Source of the DNA: JBJENW01 sp051880395
GTDB taxonomy: Bacteria > Bacillota > Clostridia > Lachnospirales > Lachnospiraceae
Direction of reading: 5' to 3'
Length of the DNA stretch: 49,208 bases
Assembly (NCBI GenBank): GCA_051880395.1
Contig: JBJENW010000262.1
Location: forward strand, 1-49,208
Part shown: positions 25,655 through 33,525 of the stretch, piece after piece
Numbering within the stretch: the stretch's first letter is position 1
Layout: each line of letters opens with the position of its first letter
Notes under the pieces: generated by a model
Told to the model about the DNA's origin: nothing
The model's input: only the letters and a program-made list of their open reading frames with translations
The model's database searches: none
Program-made: the position numbers and the translations under genes

Positions 25655-26014
25655 TTATTGTTGAAATAAAAATGCATTCTGTATCAATTCAATCTGATCC
25701 CCCAATATTGAAACCACATCAAAACGACACGGGGTATCCTCCGGCAGGCTGTGCTTCATGCAATAAAAAAGTGCTGTCCGACTAATTTTTCTCTGTTTAT
25801 AGGCAGTCACTGCCTCCGCCGGCTCTCCGCACGAGTCCTGCGTCCGGTATTTCACTTCCACAAAGACAAGATATTCTCCGTCTTTTGCGATCAGATCAAT
25901 TTCTCCCTGCCTGCACCGATAATTCTGTTCTAAAATCCGATAGCCTTGCTGTTGCAGATATTCAGCCGCTTTCTTCTCTTGCTCGGTACCGGTTTTTCGC
26001 ATATTTTTTTTCAT
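25655..26014 (-). CDS. YraN/UPF0102 endonuclease-like protein
   Basis: The family has the restriction-endonuclease fold; its true role is not settled. The product is 119 aa. The core motif GEIDLIAKDGEYLVFVEVK (E-x-D and E-x-K type, about 40-58) carries the catalytic-type residues. The start at 26014 (MKKNMRKTG) follows GAGGAAAAACG; the longer frame to 26062 overlaps the upstream gene by 38 bases and is unlikely. Its position after rnhB and the ylq pair is common in Clostridia. Confidence 0.88.
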   Translation of the reverse strand: MKKNMRKTGTEQEKKAAEYLQQQGYRILEQNYRCRQGEIDLIAKDGEYLVFVEVKYRTQDSCGEPAEAVTAYKQRKISRTALFYCMKHSLPEDTPCRFDVVSILGDQIELIQNAFLFQQ

Positions 26015-26024
26015 CGTTTTTCCT

Positions 26025-26339
26025 CTATAATTTTTTCCGAAGCTGTTCCATGTCATCCACAAATACCAATATTTCTGCGATCACTTCATACAGCTCTGGT
26101 GGTATCATATCACCAATCTCTAATTTCGACAAGGTAGTCGCCAATTGATCATCTTTATAAAACGGTACATTTGCCTCTTCTGCTTTTTCTACAATTTTCT
26201 TTGCAAGCTCCCCTTTTCCGGTTGCCAGAATTTTCGGTGCCCGCTCTCCCGGTTCATATGCGACCGCAACGGCTGTCTGTACATCCTCTTTTTTCAGTTT
26301 TTTTCCTTCTTTATAAACCCGGTTTTCATTCGCCTGCAT
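26025..26339 (-). CDS. FlhB C-terminal-domain-like protein (YlqH type)
   Basis: The product is 104 aa. It resembles the cytosolic tail of the flagellar/type III export switch protein FlhB (AVAVAYEPGERAPKILATGK, then LATTLSKLEIGDMIPPELYEVIAEIL). It has no membrane segments. The self-cleaving NPTH motif of FlhB is absent; the matching position reads AYEP. It overlaps nothing and begins 12 bases after the FliK-like gene. The function of these stand-alone tails is unknown. No other flagellar gene is in the window. Confidence 0.8.
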   Translation of the reverse strand: MQANENRVYKEGKKLKKEDVQTAVAVAYEPGERAPKILATGKGELAKKIVEKAEEANVPFYKDDQLATTLSKLEIGDMIPPELYEVIAEILVFVDDMEQLRKKL

Positions 26340-26351
26340 AACTTTCCCCCT

Positions 26352-28463
26352 TTACGCTTTTACATCAAAAGAATAGCGATGCAGATTCCCCGACTGTAAC
26401 GCATTCCCTGTCTGCTGCAAAAAATGCTCCAGCGGGCGCGTCTGTTTCTCCTTATTTTCTACCTGCACCGTACAGGTATATCCTTTCTTCTCCAGCATTC
26501 TTCGCAGCGTATCCGCATGAGAACGTAAAAGTTGCCACGAACTATCATCCGCTAAATAAAACTGCGTTTCTACATGCCTTCCTTTCATCTGCACCGCAAT
26601 ATCCGTTGTTCCAAGCGCATCCAGATCCAAGTGCAAAAACGCACTCAGTTCATCACTGTTCTTGCTCTGTTCTCTTCGGTTTGTATACACATACAGATCA
26701 CTGTGCATCGTCTGTCCCGACAATTTCAGCGGCAACTGTACATACTGATAAATCTGGTTGATCTGATTCATAAAATCCAGATTCTGTTCGATGTGTACCG
26801 CCGTCTGTCTCAGCGGTTCGGCATGTTTTGACGCAAATTGAAAAATTTCTTCCATTTTCTGCACCTGCTGCTGCAGGCGTTCATAAAGCTGTGAAACATT
26901 CTCCTTATCTGCTGTTTCCTGTGGTGTCATTGTCCACTGCTGAAGAAAACTCTGCCGGATCAGCTTCTGATAAGACGTAGTGCCAAATAATTCTTTCAAC
27001 GCTTTACTTTGTGCGATCTGGGGATTCTGCAAAAGTTTTGTCAGATTTTGCAAAAACTCCGCCTCTGATTTTGCCATCGTGACAGATTTGAATCCTATGT
27101 CCTCTGTCATCCTCTCAGGAGAAACTTCCAGCACAATTTTCTGCAATTTTTGATTCAACTGCTGCAGTTCTTTTTCTGTTAAGACCGGCTCTAACGACTT
27201 CTTGTTTTCCGGCAGTCGTTCTTCTGTCTTTTGTAATCCCGATGATGCGCTTTCTGTTTTTAAACCCAACTCCGGTTTCGTCAGATCTGTCTCTGTTGTC
27301 TCTGTTGTCTTTGTCTGTGACGAATTCTTCTCGACCCCCTTTGCAGGTTCTCCCTCCTGTTCTGACCGGATCGCTCCTAGAATTTTCTGTGACATTTCCC
27401 CTGTTTTTTGCTGTGGTGCAATCTGTTGCAGTGGTCGAAACCCCGGTGTATCCATCTGCGTCTGATCTGTCTTATGTACTGTATTTGTCGTTGAAGCTTC
27501 GTGTAAAATCTTTTCTGAACGATCCTGCAATGATGCGACCATTTTTTGTTCTTCCTTCCAAGATGGTTCTGTCTGTGCAGAATGTTCTGCATGCGACAGA
27601 TTTTGATCCGCTCCCGTTTCTGAAATCGGTGTTTTTGAATTTGCAGCACCTGCCAACACTGCCGCGCCCCCTGCCACCTGTGGCTGTAGCGCCGGCTTCT
27701 GCATTTTTGCCATCTGAACAGACTCTTGTCCTTCTGGCGAAATCTGCGGTGTCGTCAGCAACTGTAGAATCTGCTGATTTACCTGTACACATTCCATTTG
27801 CGAACTCTGTGCGCCGGACAAAAGTGTCGGCAGTTCCTGCAAAAGTGTATGCATCTGCTCTGTCAACGCATAATTTCCCGAACGATACGCTGCAAGCTGC
27901 GTTGCCATCTCTTCTGTCAATGGCAGCTGCATCTTCTGCAACTGCACCAGTGTCCGCACATCTATCTGCGGATTCTGTCGCACAAGACGCGCCATCTGTC
28001 CCAGGCTCTGCTTATCAATTCTCATCTGCTGCTGCATCATAGCATCCACCATTGTAAGATTCTCCTGTGTCTTCGGAAGTCCCGCTGCCTGCAATGCCTG
28101 CAACAGAGCCGGATTTGCCATCTGACTGCCTTGCATATATGGCGTGATCTGAATTTTTGTGCCATCATTGTTTTTTACCTGAAAAAAAAGAGACTGCCCC
28201 TCTAAAAGTTCCATATCTGCCTGAAGTCTCGCCAACAGTATCTGTCCATTGCTTAATCCCAGCTTTACCTGTCCATTCTCCAATTTGAGAATCGTTCCTT
28301 CAAACACGCTGCCTGCTTTCAGTTGCTGCAAAAGGCCGTCTGCACGCTTCACTTCCTGCATCTCTAGTGCTCCATTAGCTGTTGCTTTGGCTGTTGCCGT
28401 CTCCATTGCATTCTGATATTGTCCAAGTTTCGTCGCGATCTGCACAAAAATCCCCCCTGCCAT
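26352..28463 (-). CDS. FliK-like (YlqG-type) protein of unknown role
   Basis: The product is 703 aa. The N-terminal 120 residues form a folded module (VFEGTILKLENGQVKLGLSN). A long Gln/Thr/Ser/Glu-rich, probably disordered stretch covers about 200-440. The C-terminal 150 residues resemble the FliK hook-length control domain: LHLDLDALGTTDIAVQM, then LRRMLEKKGYTCTVQV. Pairing with the FlhB-tail gene mirrors B. subtilis ylqG-ylqH. The ATG at 28463 has no clear ribosome site. A GTG at 28445 with AGGGGGG six bases upstream is a realistic alternative start. The family A repeat ends 6 bases before the ATG. Confidence 0.8.
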   Translation of the reverse strand: MAGGIFVQIATKLGQYQNAMETATAKATANGALEMQEVKRADGLLQQLKAGSVFEGTILKLENGQVKLGLSNGQILLARLQADMELLEGQSLFFQVKNNDGTKIQITPYMQGSQMANPALLQALQAAGLPKTQENLTMVDAMMQQQMRIDKQSLGQMARLVRQNPQIDVRTLVQLQKMQLPLTEEMATQLAAYRSGNYALTEQMHTLLQELPTLLSGAQSSQMECVQVNQQILQLLTTPQISPEGQESVQMAKMQKPALQPQVAGGAAVLAGAANSKTPISETGADQNLSHAEHSAQTEPSWKEEQKMVASLQDRSEKILHEASTTNTVHKTDQTQMDTPGFRPLQQIAPQQKTGEMSQKILGAIRSEQEGEPAKGVEKNSSQTKTTETTETDLTKPELGLKTESASSGLQKTEERLPENKKSLEPVLTEKELQQLNQKLQKIVLEVSPERMTEDIGFKSVTMAKSEAEFLQNLTKLLQNPQIAQSKALKELFGTTSYQKLIRQSFLQQWTMTPQETADKENVSQLYERLQQQVQKMEEIFQFASKHAEPLRQTAVHIEQNLDFMNQINQIYQYVQLPLKLSGQTMHSDLYVYTNRREQSKNSDELSAFLHLDLDALGTTDIAVQMKGRHVETQFYLADDSSWQLLRSHADTLRRMLEKKGYTCTVQVENKEKQTRPLEHFLQQTGNALQSGNLHRYSFDVKA

Positions 28464-28468
28464 TCTCT

Positions 28469-28631
28469 ATGTTCTCTCGGAGTCTCTTTGTGCCCGATTT
28501 TGTGAGATGATTTTTTGTCAGATGTGCACAAATTTATGAGGCGTACGTGGAGCGTACGTTGATTAAATTTGTGTGCATCTGGCGGGAAATCAGCCACAAA
28601 AGCGGGTGCAAGGGAGATTCCGAGAGAACAT
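28469..28631. repeat. Family A palindromic repeat, full copy (163 bp)
   Basis: Two 79-base arms, 28469-28547 and 28553-28631, are near-complete reverse complements around a 5-base centre. Both read ATGTTCTCTCGGA inward from the outside and end CGTACG at the middle. The sequence TCTCT lies directly outside both ends and may be a target duplication. It lies inside the rnhB to FliK-like gene operon. As RNA it would form one very long hairpin. No transposase or plausible coding frame is present. Confidence 0.85.
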
Positions 28632-28636
28632 TCTCT

Positions 28637-28696
28637 ATGTACGCTCGGAGTCTCTTTGCGATCGCTTTCAAACACAACGAGACTCTGAACGTGCAT
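28637..28696. repeat. Family A palindromic repeat, 60-bp internally deleted copy
   Basis: It starts ATGTACGCTCGGAGTCTC and ends with a near reverse complement, GAGACTCTGAACGTGCAT (15 of 18 positions match). The outer end agrees with the 163-bp copy five bases away (CTCGGAGTCTCTTTG), but the middle is missing. It is probably a shorter member of the same family, inserted beside or derived from the full copy. Confidence 0.65.
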
Positions 28697-28711
28697 GCTT
28701 TCCTTTCAACC

Positions 28712-29473
28712 TCATGATACAAAATTATGAATAAATGATCGTCTGTGGATCGGGCATGGACCGTATTCCCGAATTGCATCCGTATGTGCTTTTGCTCCAT
28801 ATCCCTTGTGCTTTGCAAATCCATACTGCGGATACAGTTTATCATACTCTAACATCATACGATCTCGCGTTACTTTCGCAATGATGCTTGCCGCTCCAAT
28901 GGAAATGCTTTTTGCATCCCCTTTGATGATCGGAATCTGTGGAATCTCCACCTGCGGAATCGTCACCGCATCATTTAATAGTATATCGGGCTGCACCGAA
29001 AGATTCTGAATGGCCGCACGCATGGCTTCGTATGTTGCCTGTAAAATATTGATCTCATCAATCCTTTCCGGCCCGACAATTCCCACGCCGACCGCAATGG
29101 CTTCTTTTTGTATTACGTCGAACAATTCTTCCCGCTTTTTTTCTGTTAGTTTTTTCGAATCATTAATATATAAAATCTTACAATCTTTTGGCAGAATGAC
29201 CGCCCCTGCCACAACCGGACCCGCCAGCGGGCCGCGCCCTGCCTCATCGATTCCGCAGATATTTCCATAAGACGCATACTTGCGCTCATATTCTTTGATC
29301 GATTCTATCCGCATTTTTTCTTTTTCCAGATCATCCAGCTTTTTCTTTGCCTGTGCGACTATTTTTTTTACTCCTGCACGTGAATCCTGCTCATACAGCT
29401 GTATAAAATCCGGTAATACTTCCACCGGGGTGGCCTGATACTTTGTTTTGATCTCGCTGATTTTCTCTTCCAT
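28712..29473 (-). CDS. rnhB: Ribonuclease HII
   Basis: RNase HII cuts RNA in RNA-DNA hybrids and at single ribonucleotides in DNA. The product is 253 aa. After an N-terminal helical extension (about 1-70), the core begins ICGIDEAGRGPLAGPVVAGAV, with the acidic active site (Asp-Glu). INDSKKLTEKKRE follows, and KGYGAKAHTDAI lies near the end. The start at 29473 (MEEKISEIK) has GGAGG over the rbgA stop; the frame to 29536 overlaps rbgA. The family A repeats follow it. Confidence 0.95.
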   Translation of the reverse strand: MEEKISEIKTKYQATPVEVLPDFIQLYEQDSRAGVKKIVAQAKKKLDDLEKEKMRIESIKEYERKYASYGNICGIDEAGRGPLAGPVVAGAVILPKDCKILYINDSKKLTEKKREELFDVIQKEAIAVGVGIVGPERIDEINILQATYEAMRAAIQNLSVQPDILLNDAVTIPQVEIPQIPIIKGDAKSISIGAASIIAKVTRDRMMLEYDKLYPQYGFAKHKGYGAKAHTDAIREYGPCPIHRRSFIHNFVS

Positions 29474-29474
29474 C

Positions 29475-30326
29475 TTAGGCCTCCGTTTCCGGAAACTCCA
29501 ATGTGATACGACCGAGCATTCCGCTTCGAAATTCATCCAATAAAATATTCGCAGCTTTTGCGTAATCTATTTCGTTTCCTTTCTGAATACACTTCCGGTT
29601 CTGTGCGATCTGTTCTAAAACAACTACCGGTTTATTTTCTTCTTCCACTTGGTATCGTTCTGCAAGAATGCCCACATACTTTGTCTGTAAAATCTCAATC
29701 AAAGATAACGCTAATTCCTCTATGTTTAAAATATCGTCTTTGATGGAGCCGATCAGTGCCAGCCGAAGCCCTACCATTTGATCTTCAAATTTCGGCCAAA
29801 GGATTCCCGGTGTATCCAAAAGTTCTACATTTTTATTTAATCGAATCCACTGTTTTCCTTTCGTCACACCCGGTTTGTTTCCTGTCTTTGCACACGCTTT
29901 TCCTGCAAACGTATTAATAAAGGTGGATTTTCCGACATTTGGAATTCCCACTACCATCGCTCGCACCGGACGGTTTACGATCCCTCGTCTGCGATCCCGC
30001 TCGATTTTTTCTTTACAGGCATCCAAAATCACACTCTGAATCTGTTTCATATTATTTTTTCTTCTTGCATCCAGCTTTACCACAAAAAAACCTCGCTTTT
30101 TGAAATACTCTGCCCACGCCTGTGTAAAACCCTCATGTGCAAGATCGGCTTTATTTAAAAGAATCAGCCTCGCTTTATTCTTTCCCAATTCATCGATGTC
30201 CGGATTCCGGCTGCTGAGCGGAATCCGTGCATCCACCAGTTCAATGACCAGGTCGATCAATTTAATGTCTTCCTGCATCATACGCTTTGCTTTTGTCATG
30301 TGTCCCGGGTACCATTGAAAATTCAT
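29475..30326 (-). CDS. rbgA: Ribosome biogenesis GTPase RbgA (YlqF)
   Basis: RbgA acts in late 50S assembly. The product is 283 aa and is a circularly permuted GTPase: G4 (LLNKADL, about 60-66) comes before G1 (GIPNVGKST, about 127-135), and G3 (DTPG) follows. The start at 30326 (MNFQWYPGHMTKAKR) is the family's usual N-terminus and follows ATGGAGG. The longer frame to 30356 has no support. rbgA-rnhB order is standard in Firmicutes. Confidence 0.96.
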   Translation of the reverse strand: MNFQWYPGHMTKAKRMMQEDIKLIDLVIELVDARIPLSSRNPDIDELGKNKARLILLNKADLAHEGFTQAWAEYFKKRGFFVVKLDARRKNNMKQIQSVILDACKEKIERDRRRGIVNRPVRAMVVGIPNVGKSTFINTFAGKACAKTGNKPGVTKGKQWIRLNKNVELLDTPGILWPKFEDQMVGLRLALIGSIKDDILNIEELALSLIEILQTKYVGILAERYQVEEENKPVVVLEQIAQNRKCIQKGNEIDYAKAANILLDEFRSGMLGRITLEFPETEA

Positions 30327-30392
30327 ATTTACCTCCATTTTGATGTCCTCTTGCAATCACTTTTCGTGATTTTAAGAGGCGATCCTGCTATT

Positions 30393-30971
30393 TTATTTTA
30401 TAAACCCAAAATCAGAAAACGGATATGCCACAAACCATACTTTTCCCACAATCTCTTTCTTTTGAATTGTTCCAATATTTGCATAACGACTATCCTCACT
30501 GTTATTTCGATTGTCTCCCAGCACAAAATACTCATTTTTTCCCAATTTTATCGGTTTTTCTGCCATCTCCGCTTCCTCCATCGGGTCCACTTTGATTTTT
30601 TCCTTAAACACCTCATCATTGACATAGACAATGCCTTTTTTTATCTGCACAGTATCCCCCGGAACACCGATCACACGCTTCACAGAATAGTGTGCCTTTT
30701 TATTTCCGTTCGGCAGAAACACGATCACATCGTTTGCTTTTGGCTGCCCGATCAAGCACCCTACCCGATTCACAAATATGTGATCCCCCGTATTCAATGT
30801 CGGTGACATCGACGGTCCAACTACCGTCACACGAAATGCAAAAAATGTGGTCATCAGAAATGCCAAAGAAATGACTACCACGATCTCCAGAGTCCAACGT
30901 AAGATTCCTTTTAAAAGCGGCACATTGATCTCAATATGTTCTTTATGTCTGCCTCTGCGTCTTCTTCTCAT
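30393..30971 (-). CDS. lepB: Type I signal peptidase (third, divergent copy)
   Basis: The product is 192 aa, with a very basic N-terminus (RRRRRGRHKEH) and one membrane segment at about 25-48. Catalytic Ser lies in VVGPSMSPTL and Lys in YSVKRVIGVPGDTV; LGDNRNNSEDSRY ends the core. The start at 30971 follows GGGAGGGG. This is the copy that normally sits between rplS and rbgA in Firmicutes, and it differs clearly from the tandem pair at 10531-11753. Confidence 0.93.
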   Translation of the reverse strand: MRRRRRGRHKEHIEINVPLLKGILRWTLEIVVVISLAFLMTTFFAFRVTVVGPSMSPTLNTGDHIFVNRVGCLIGQPKANDVIVFLPNGNKKAHYSVKRVIGVPGDTVQIKKGIVYVNDEVFKEKIKVDPMEEAEMAEKPIKLGKNEYFVLGDNRNNSEDSRYANIGTIQKKEIVGKVWFVAYPFSDFGFIK

Positions 30972-31042
30972 TTGCCCCTCCCTGCCCAGTTCATGTACTC
31001 TTTCAATCTCTTTGCGCTTGGAGTACATATCTTTCTGAAAAG

Positions 31043-31076
31043 AAAAGGACTGTCACATAGCAATGCGGCAGCCCCT
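31043..31076 (-). terminator. Intrinsic terminator after rplS
   Basis: On the minus strand GGGCTGCCGCA pairs with TGTGACAGTCC around a short loop (one mismatch, two wobbles) and is followed by TTTTCTTTTC. Its wording closely matches the terminator after rpmF at 46180-46222. Confidence 0.85.
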
Positions 31077-31086
31077 GAAATTGTTC

Positions 31087-31440
31087 TTATTTTACTAATT
31101 CTTTTACTTTTGCTCTCTTACCGACACGTCCTCTTAAGTAGTTCAGTTTTGCACGTCTTACTTTACCATAACGAACTACTTCAATTTTTTCAACGTTCGG
31201 AGAATGTAACGGCCATGTTTTTTCTACGCCGACACCGTTAGAGAATTTACGAACAGTGAAAGTCTCACGATTGCTTCCGCCCTGTCTCTTTAATACAATT
31301 CCTTCAAAAACCTGAATTCTTTCTTTGTTTCCTTCTTTGATCTTTGCGTATACCTTAACGGTATCTCCAACTCTGAACTCGTCAACAGTTTCTTTTAACT
31401 GTTCTTTTTCGATGTTCTTAATGATTTCATTTGCGTTCAT
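31087..31440 (-). CDS. rplS: 50S ribosomal protein L19
   Basis: L19 sits at the 30S-50S interface. The product is 117 aa, with the family pattern FRVGDTVKVYAKIKEGNKER, then EGIVLKRQGGS and VGVEKTWPLHSPNVEKIEV. It has an AGGAGG ribosome site. It follows trmD after 138 bases that contain its own promoter and perhaps a leader RNA, and a terminator lies after it, so it can be expressed alone. Confidence 0.97.
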   Translation of the reverse strand: MNANEIIKNIEKEQLKETVDEFRVGDTVKVYAKIKEGNKERIQVFEGIVLKRQGGSNRETFTVRKFSNGVGVEKTWPLHSPNVEKIEVVRYGKVRRAKLNYLRGRVGKRAKVKELVK

Positions 31441-31519
31441 TTTTAACCTCCTGATTCAATTGGATGTTCTTAATACATATCGTAACAGAGGACCATCTCG
31501 TTTACTCATAACTATCTCA

Positions 31520-31548
31520 GTCTACCACAGATTTGTATAAATTGCAAG
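31520..31548 (-). promoter_or_regulatory. Sigma-A promoter of rplS
   Basis: Minus strand TTGCAA (31543-31548), 17 bases, then TAGACT (31520-31525). Transcription would start near 31513, leaving a leader of about 70 bases before the L19 start codon. Each hexamer has 4 of 6 consensus bases. Confidence 0.6.
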
Positions 31549-31578
31549 CAATTTTTTATTCAATTTCATCTTTTGTTT

Positions 31579-32301
31579 TCAAGAAGAAATATACTTCTGC
31601 CGTTCTTTTTCGGTCAGGTCTGCTTTTTGAATCAGATCCGGACGTCGTTCCATCGTTCGGAGAATGGATTGTTCACGTCTCCATGCATCCACATTCTGAT
31701 GATTTCCGGACAAAAGTACCGGCGGTACTTTTTTTCCATGCCACTCCTCCGGGCGACTGTACTGCGGGTATTCCAAAAGATTCCCCTCAAAAGATTCTGT
31801 CTCACCGGATTCTCTGTTTGTTAAAACCCCGGGAACCATACGGGAAATCGCATCCACCATTACCATCGCAGGGAGTTCGCCCCCTGTCAGCACATAATCC
31901 CCGATCGACACATAATCTGTTACGATCTCTTCTAACACACGTTCATCGATTCCTTCATAGTGCCCGCACAAAAAAACCAAATCCTCTTCTAATGCAAATT
32001 CTTTTGCCATTGTCTGCGTAAATGTCGGTCCCTGTGGAGTCAGATAAATGCAGCGTATTGGATGTCCAACTTTATCAACGATTGATTGATAGGCATCGTA
32101 TACCGGCTGCGCCTGCATCACCATCCCGGCACCGCCTCCATATGGATAATCATCCACCTTTTTGTGTTTATCCAGTGTATAATCCCGGATATTGACCGCT
32201 TCAATCTGAAGAATCCCTTTTTCTGCTGCACGCCCAATGATACTGGTATTTAACCCCTGCATTACCATATCCGGAAATAATGTTAAAATATAAAATTTCA
32301 T
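31579..32301 (-). CDS. trmD: tRNA (guanine-37-N1)-methyltransferase
   Basis: TrmD methylates G37 next to the anticodon, using a knotted SPOUT fold. The product is 240 aa. It begins KFYILTLFPDMV, has PYGGGAGMVMQ at about 55-65, the SAM-knot region IYLTPQGP and FLCGHYEGIDERV, and GDYVLTGGELPAM. It follows rimM by 14 bases in the classic rpsP-rimM-trmD-rplS series. Confidence 0.97.
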   Translation of the reverse strand: MKFYILTLFPDMVMQGLNTSIIGRAAEKGILQIEAVNIRDYTLDKHKKVDDYPYGGGAGMVMQAQPVYDAYQSIVDKVGHPIRCIYLTPQGPTFTQTMAKEFALEEDLVFLCGHYEGIDERVLEEIVTDYVSIGDYVLTGGELPAMVMVDAISRMVPGVLTNRESGETESFEGNLLEYPQYSRPEEWHGKKVPPVLLSGNHQNVDAWRREQSILRTMERRPDLIQKADLTEKERQKYISS

Positions 32302-32315
32302 TCTACTAACCGCCT

Positions 32316-32831
32316 TTATGCTTCTTCACGTAATCCCGGCAGCAGATGTACCTTCACAAACCCTTCTTGAGGTTTCACTTCCAAAATACATTGTTTGATC
32401 GCCGGGATCAAAAGATCCGGTCTGCCTGGATGTTTCACAACATAGACATCATTTGCGCCTGTCTGCAGCACATCGTCTAAACTTCCAAGTTCCTCCCCTT
32501 CATCGCTCACCACTTTTAACCCGATCAGGTCTGCAATAAAGTATTCATCTTTTTGCAGTTTCACTGCCGCATCACGTGTCACGAGGAGTTTTGCCTGACG
32601 CAGTTTTTCCGCTTCATCCCGATCATCCACGCCATCTAATTTTAAAATGACCATATTCTTAAAAAATTTGACAGATGTAATTGTTACTTCCTGTTTTGAT
32701 TTTCCTGTATCCAGATACACTGATTTTAATTTTTTAAAACGATGTGCATCATCTGTTGTCGGAAACACTTTCACTTCTCCGCGAATCCCATGCGCCGATG
32801 TGACCACACCGACCTGCAACATATCTTCCAT
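32316..32831 (-). CDS. rimM: 16S rRNA processing protein RimM
   Basis: RimM helps mature the 30S head and binds S19. The product is 171 aa. The N-terminal RimM barrel (LQVGVVTSAHGIRGEVKVFP) is followed by a C-terminal PRC barrel (DLIGLKVVSDEGEELG, then NDVYVVK and LLIPAI). The ATG at 32831 follows GGAGTGTCC. A strong terminator (32891-32934) separates it from khpA, which is unusual for this operon, so rimM-trmD probably has its own promoter. Confidence 0.95.
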   Translation of the reverse strand: MEDMLQVGVVTSAHGIRGEVKVFPTTDDAHRFKKLKSVYLDTGKSKQEVTITSVKFFKNMVILKLDGVDDRDEAEKLRQAKLLVTRDAAVKLQKDEYFIADLIGLKVVSDEGEELGSLDDVLQTGANDVYVVKHPGRPDLLIPAIKQCILEVKPQEGFVKVHLLPGLREEA

Positions 32832-32890
32832 GGACACTCCTTTCTTTTCTGTTGTAATTCTTTTTTCTTTTTGGTGCAGGAGTTTATAGT

Positions 32891-32934
32891 AAAAAAGACG
32901 CTTTCAAACTGCTGAATGCTTTTTGAAAGCGCCT
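32891..32934 (-). terminator. Intrinsic terminator between khpA and rimM
   Basis: On the minus strand AGGCGCTTTCAAA (32922-32934) pairs with TTTGAAAGCGTCT (about 32897-32909), with a 12-base loop, and TTTTT follows. It lies 33 bases past the khpA stop. Confidence 0.88.
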
Positions 32935-32966
32935 GTCTGCTGCCTTACGGCACACACTGGTTACTA

Positions 32967-33200
32967 TTACTCTGCGATCTCTACCGTAACCCTTTTCTCT
33001 TCCTTTGAGGCTGCAGCTTTTGCAAGTGCACGAATCGACTGTGCGATGCATCCTTTTTTCCCGATAACTTTTCCCATATCGTCCTGCGCTACCTGCAGGC
33101 GAATCAGTACGTTCTTTTCATCGGTCGCTGTCTCTGTTACGACAACTTCCTCCGGATGATCCACCAGTGCTTTTGCGATTACTTCCACTAATTCTCTCAT
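32967..33200 (-). CDS. khpA: KH-domain RNA-binding protein KhpA (YlqC)
   Basis: KhpA with KhpB binds RNA and affects cell division and elongation in streptococci. The product is 77 aa, essentially one KH domain. The GKKGC loop lies in MGKVIGKKGCIAQSIRAL, and the first strand is preceded by VTETATDEKNV. The start at 33200 (MRELVEVI) follows GAGGTGT. It sits after rpsP with a 35-base gap, as in Bacillus. Confidence 0.94.
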   Translation of the reverse strand: MRELVEVIAKALVDHPEEVVVTETATDEKNVLIRLQVAQDDMGKVIGKKGCIAQSIRALAKAAASKEEKRVTVEIAE

Positions 33201-33235
33201 GAATGTCACACCTCACTTATGCAGAAAGATCGTTC

Positions 33236-33481
33236 TTATTTTTCAATACCTGCTGCTTTAAAGATCTTACCAACAGTCTCAGTTGGCTGAGCACCGTTTG
33301 CTAACCATTTTTTCGCAGCTTCTGCGTCTACATGATATTCAGACGGATCTTTTGTCGGATCATAAGTACCGATTTCTTCGATAAATCTTCCGTTTCTTGG
33401 GGATCTAGAATCTGCTACGATAATTCTATAAAAAGGAGCTTTCTTCTGTCCCATTCTTCTTAATCTGATTTTTACTGCCAT
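33236..33481 (-). CDS. rpsP: 30S ribosomal protein S16
   Basis: S16 is a primary-binding small-subunit protein. The product is 81 aa, beginning MAVKIRLRRMGQKKAPFYRI, then VADSRSPRNGRFIEEIGTYDP. The C-terminus ends at GIEK. An AGGTAAAG ribosome site precedes the ATG. It follows ffh by 44 bases. Confidence 0.97.
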   Translation of the reverse strand: MAVKIRLRRMGQKKAPFYRIIVADSRSPRNGRFIEEIGTYDPTKDPSEYHVDAEAAKKWLANGAQPTETVGKIFKAAGIEK

Positions 33482-33525
33482 GTTTCTTTACCTCCATAAA
33501 TTAAAATAAATTTAAAATGTTTCTA

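Noticed and set aside
27242..28042. 266-codon plus-strand open frame
   Set aside because: It is antisense to the Gln/Thr-rich low-complexity part of the FliK-like gene, which avoids stops in the complementary frame; no ribosome site and a Ser/Val/Leu-rich artefact composition.
28364..28696. 110-codon minus frame over the family A palindrome
   Set aside because: It runs through the repeat and into the FliK-like gene in another frame. A related peptide string appears at the diverged copy on the plus strand only because the repeat is shared.
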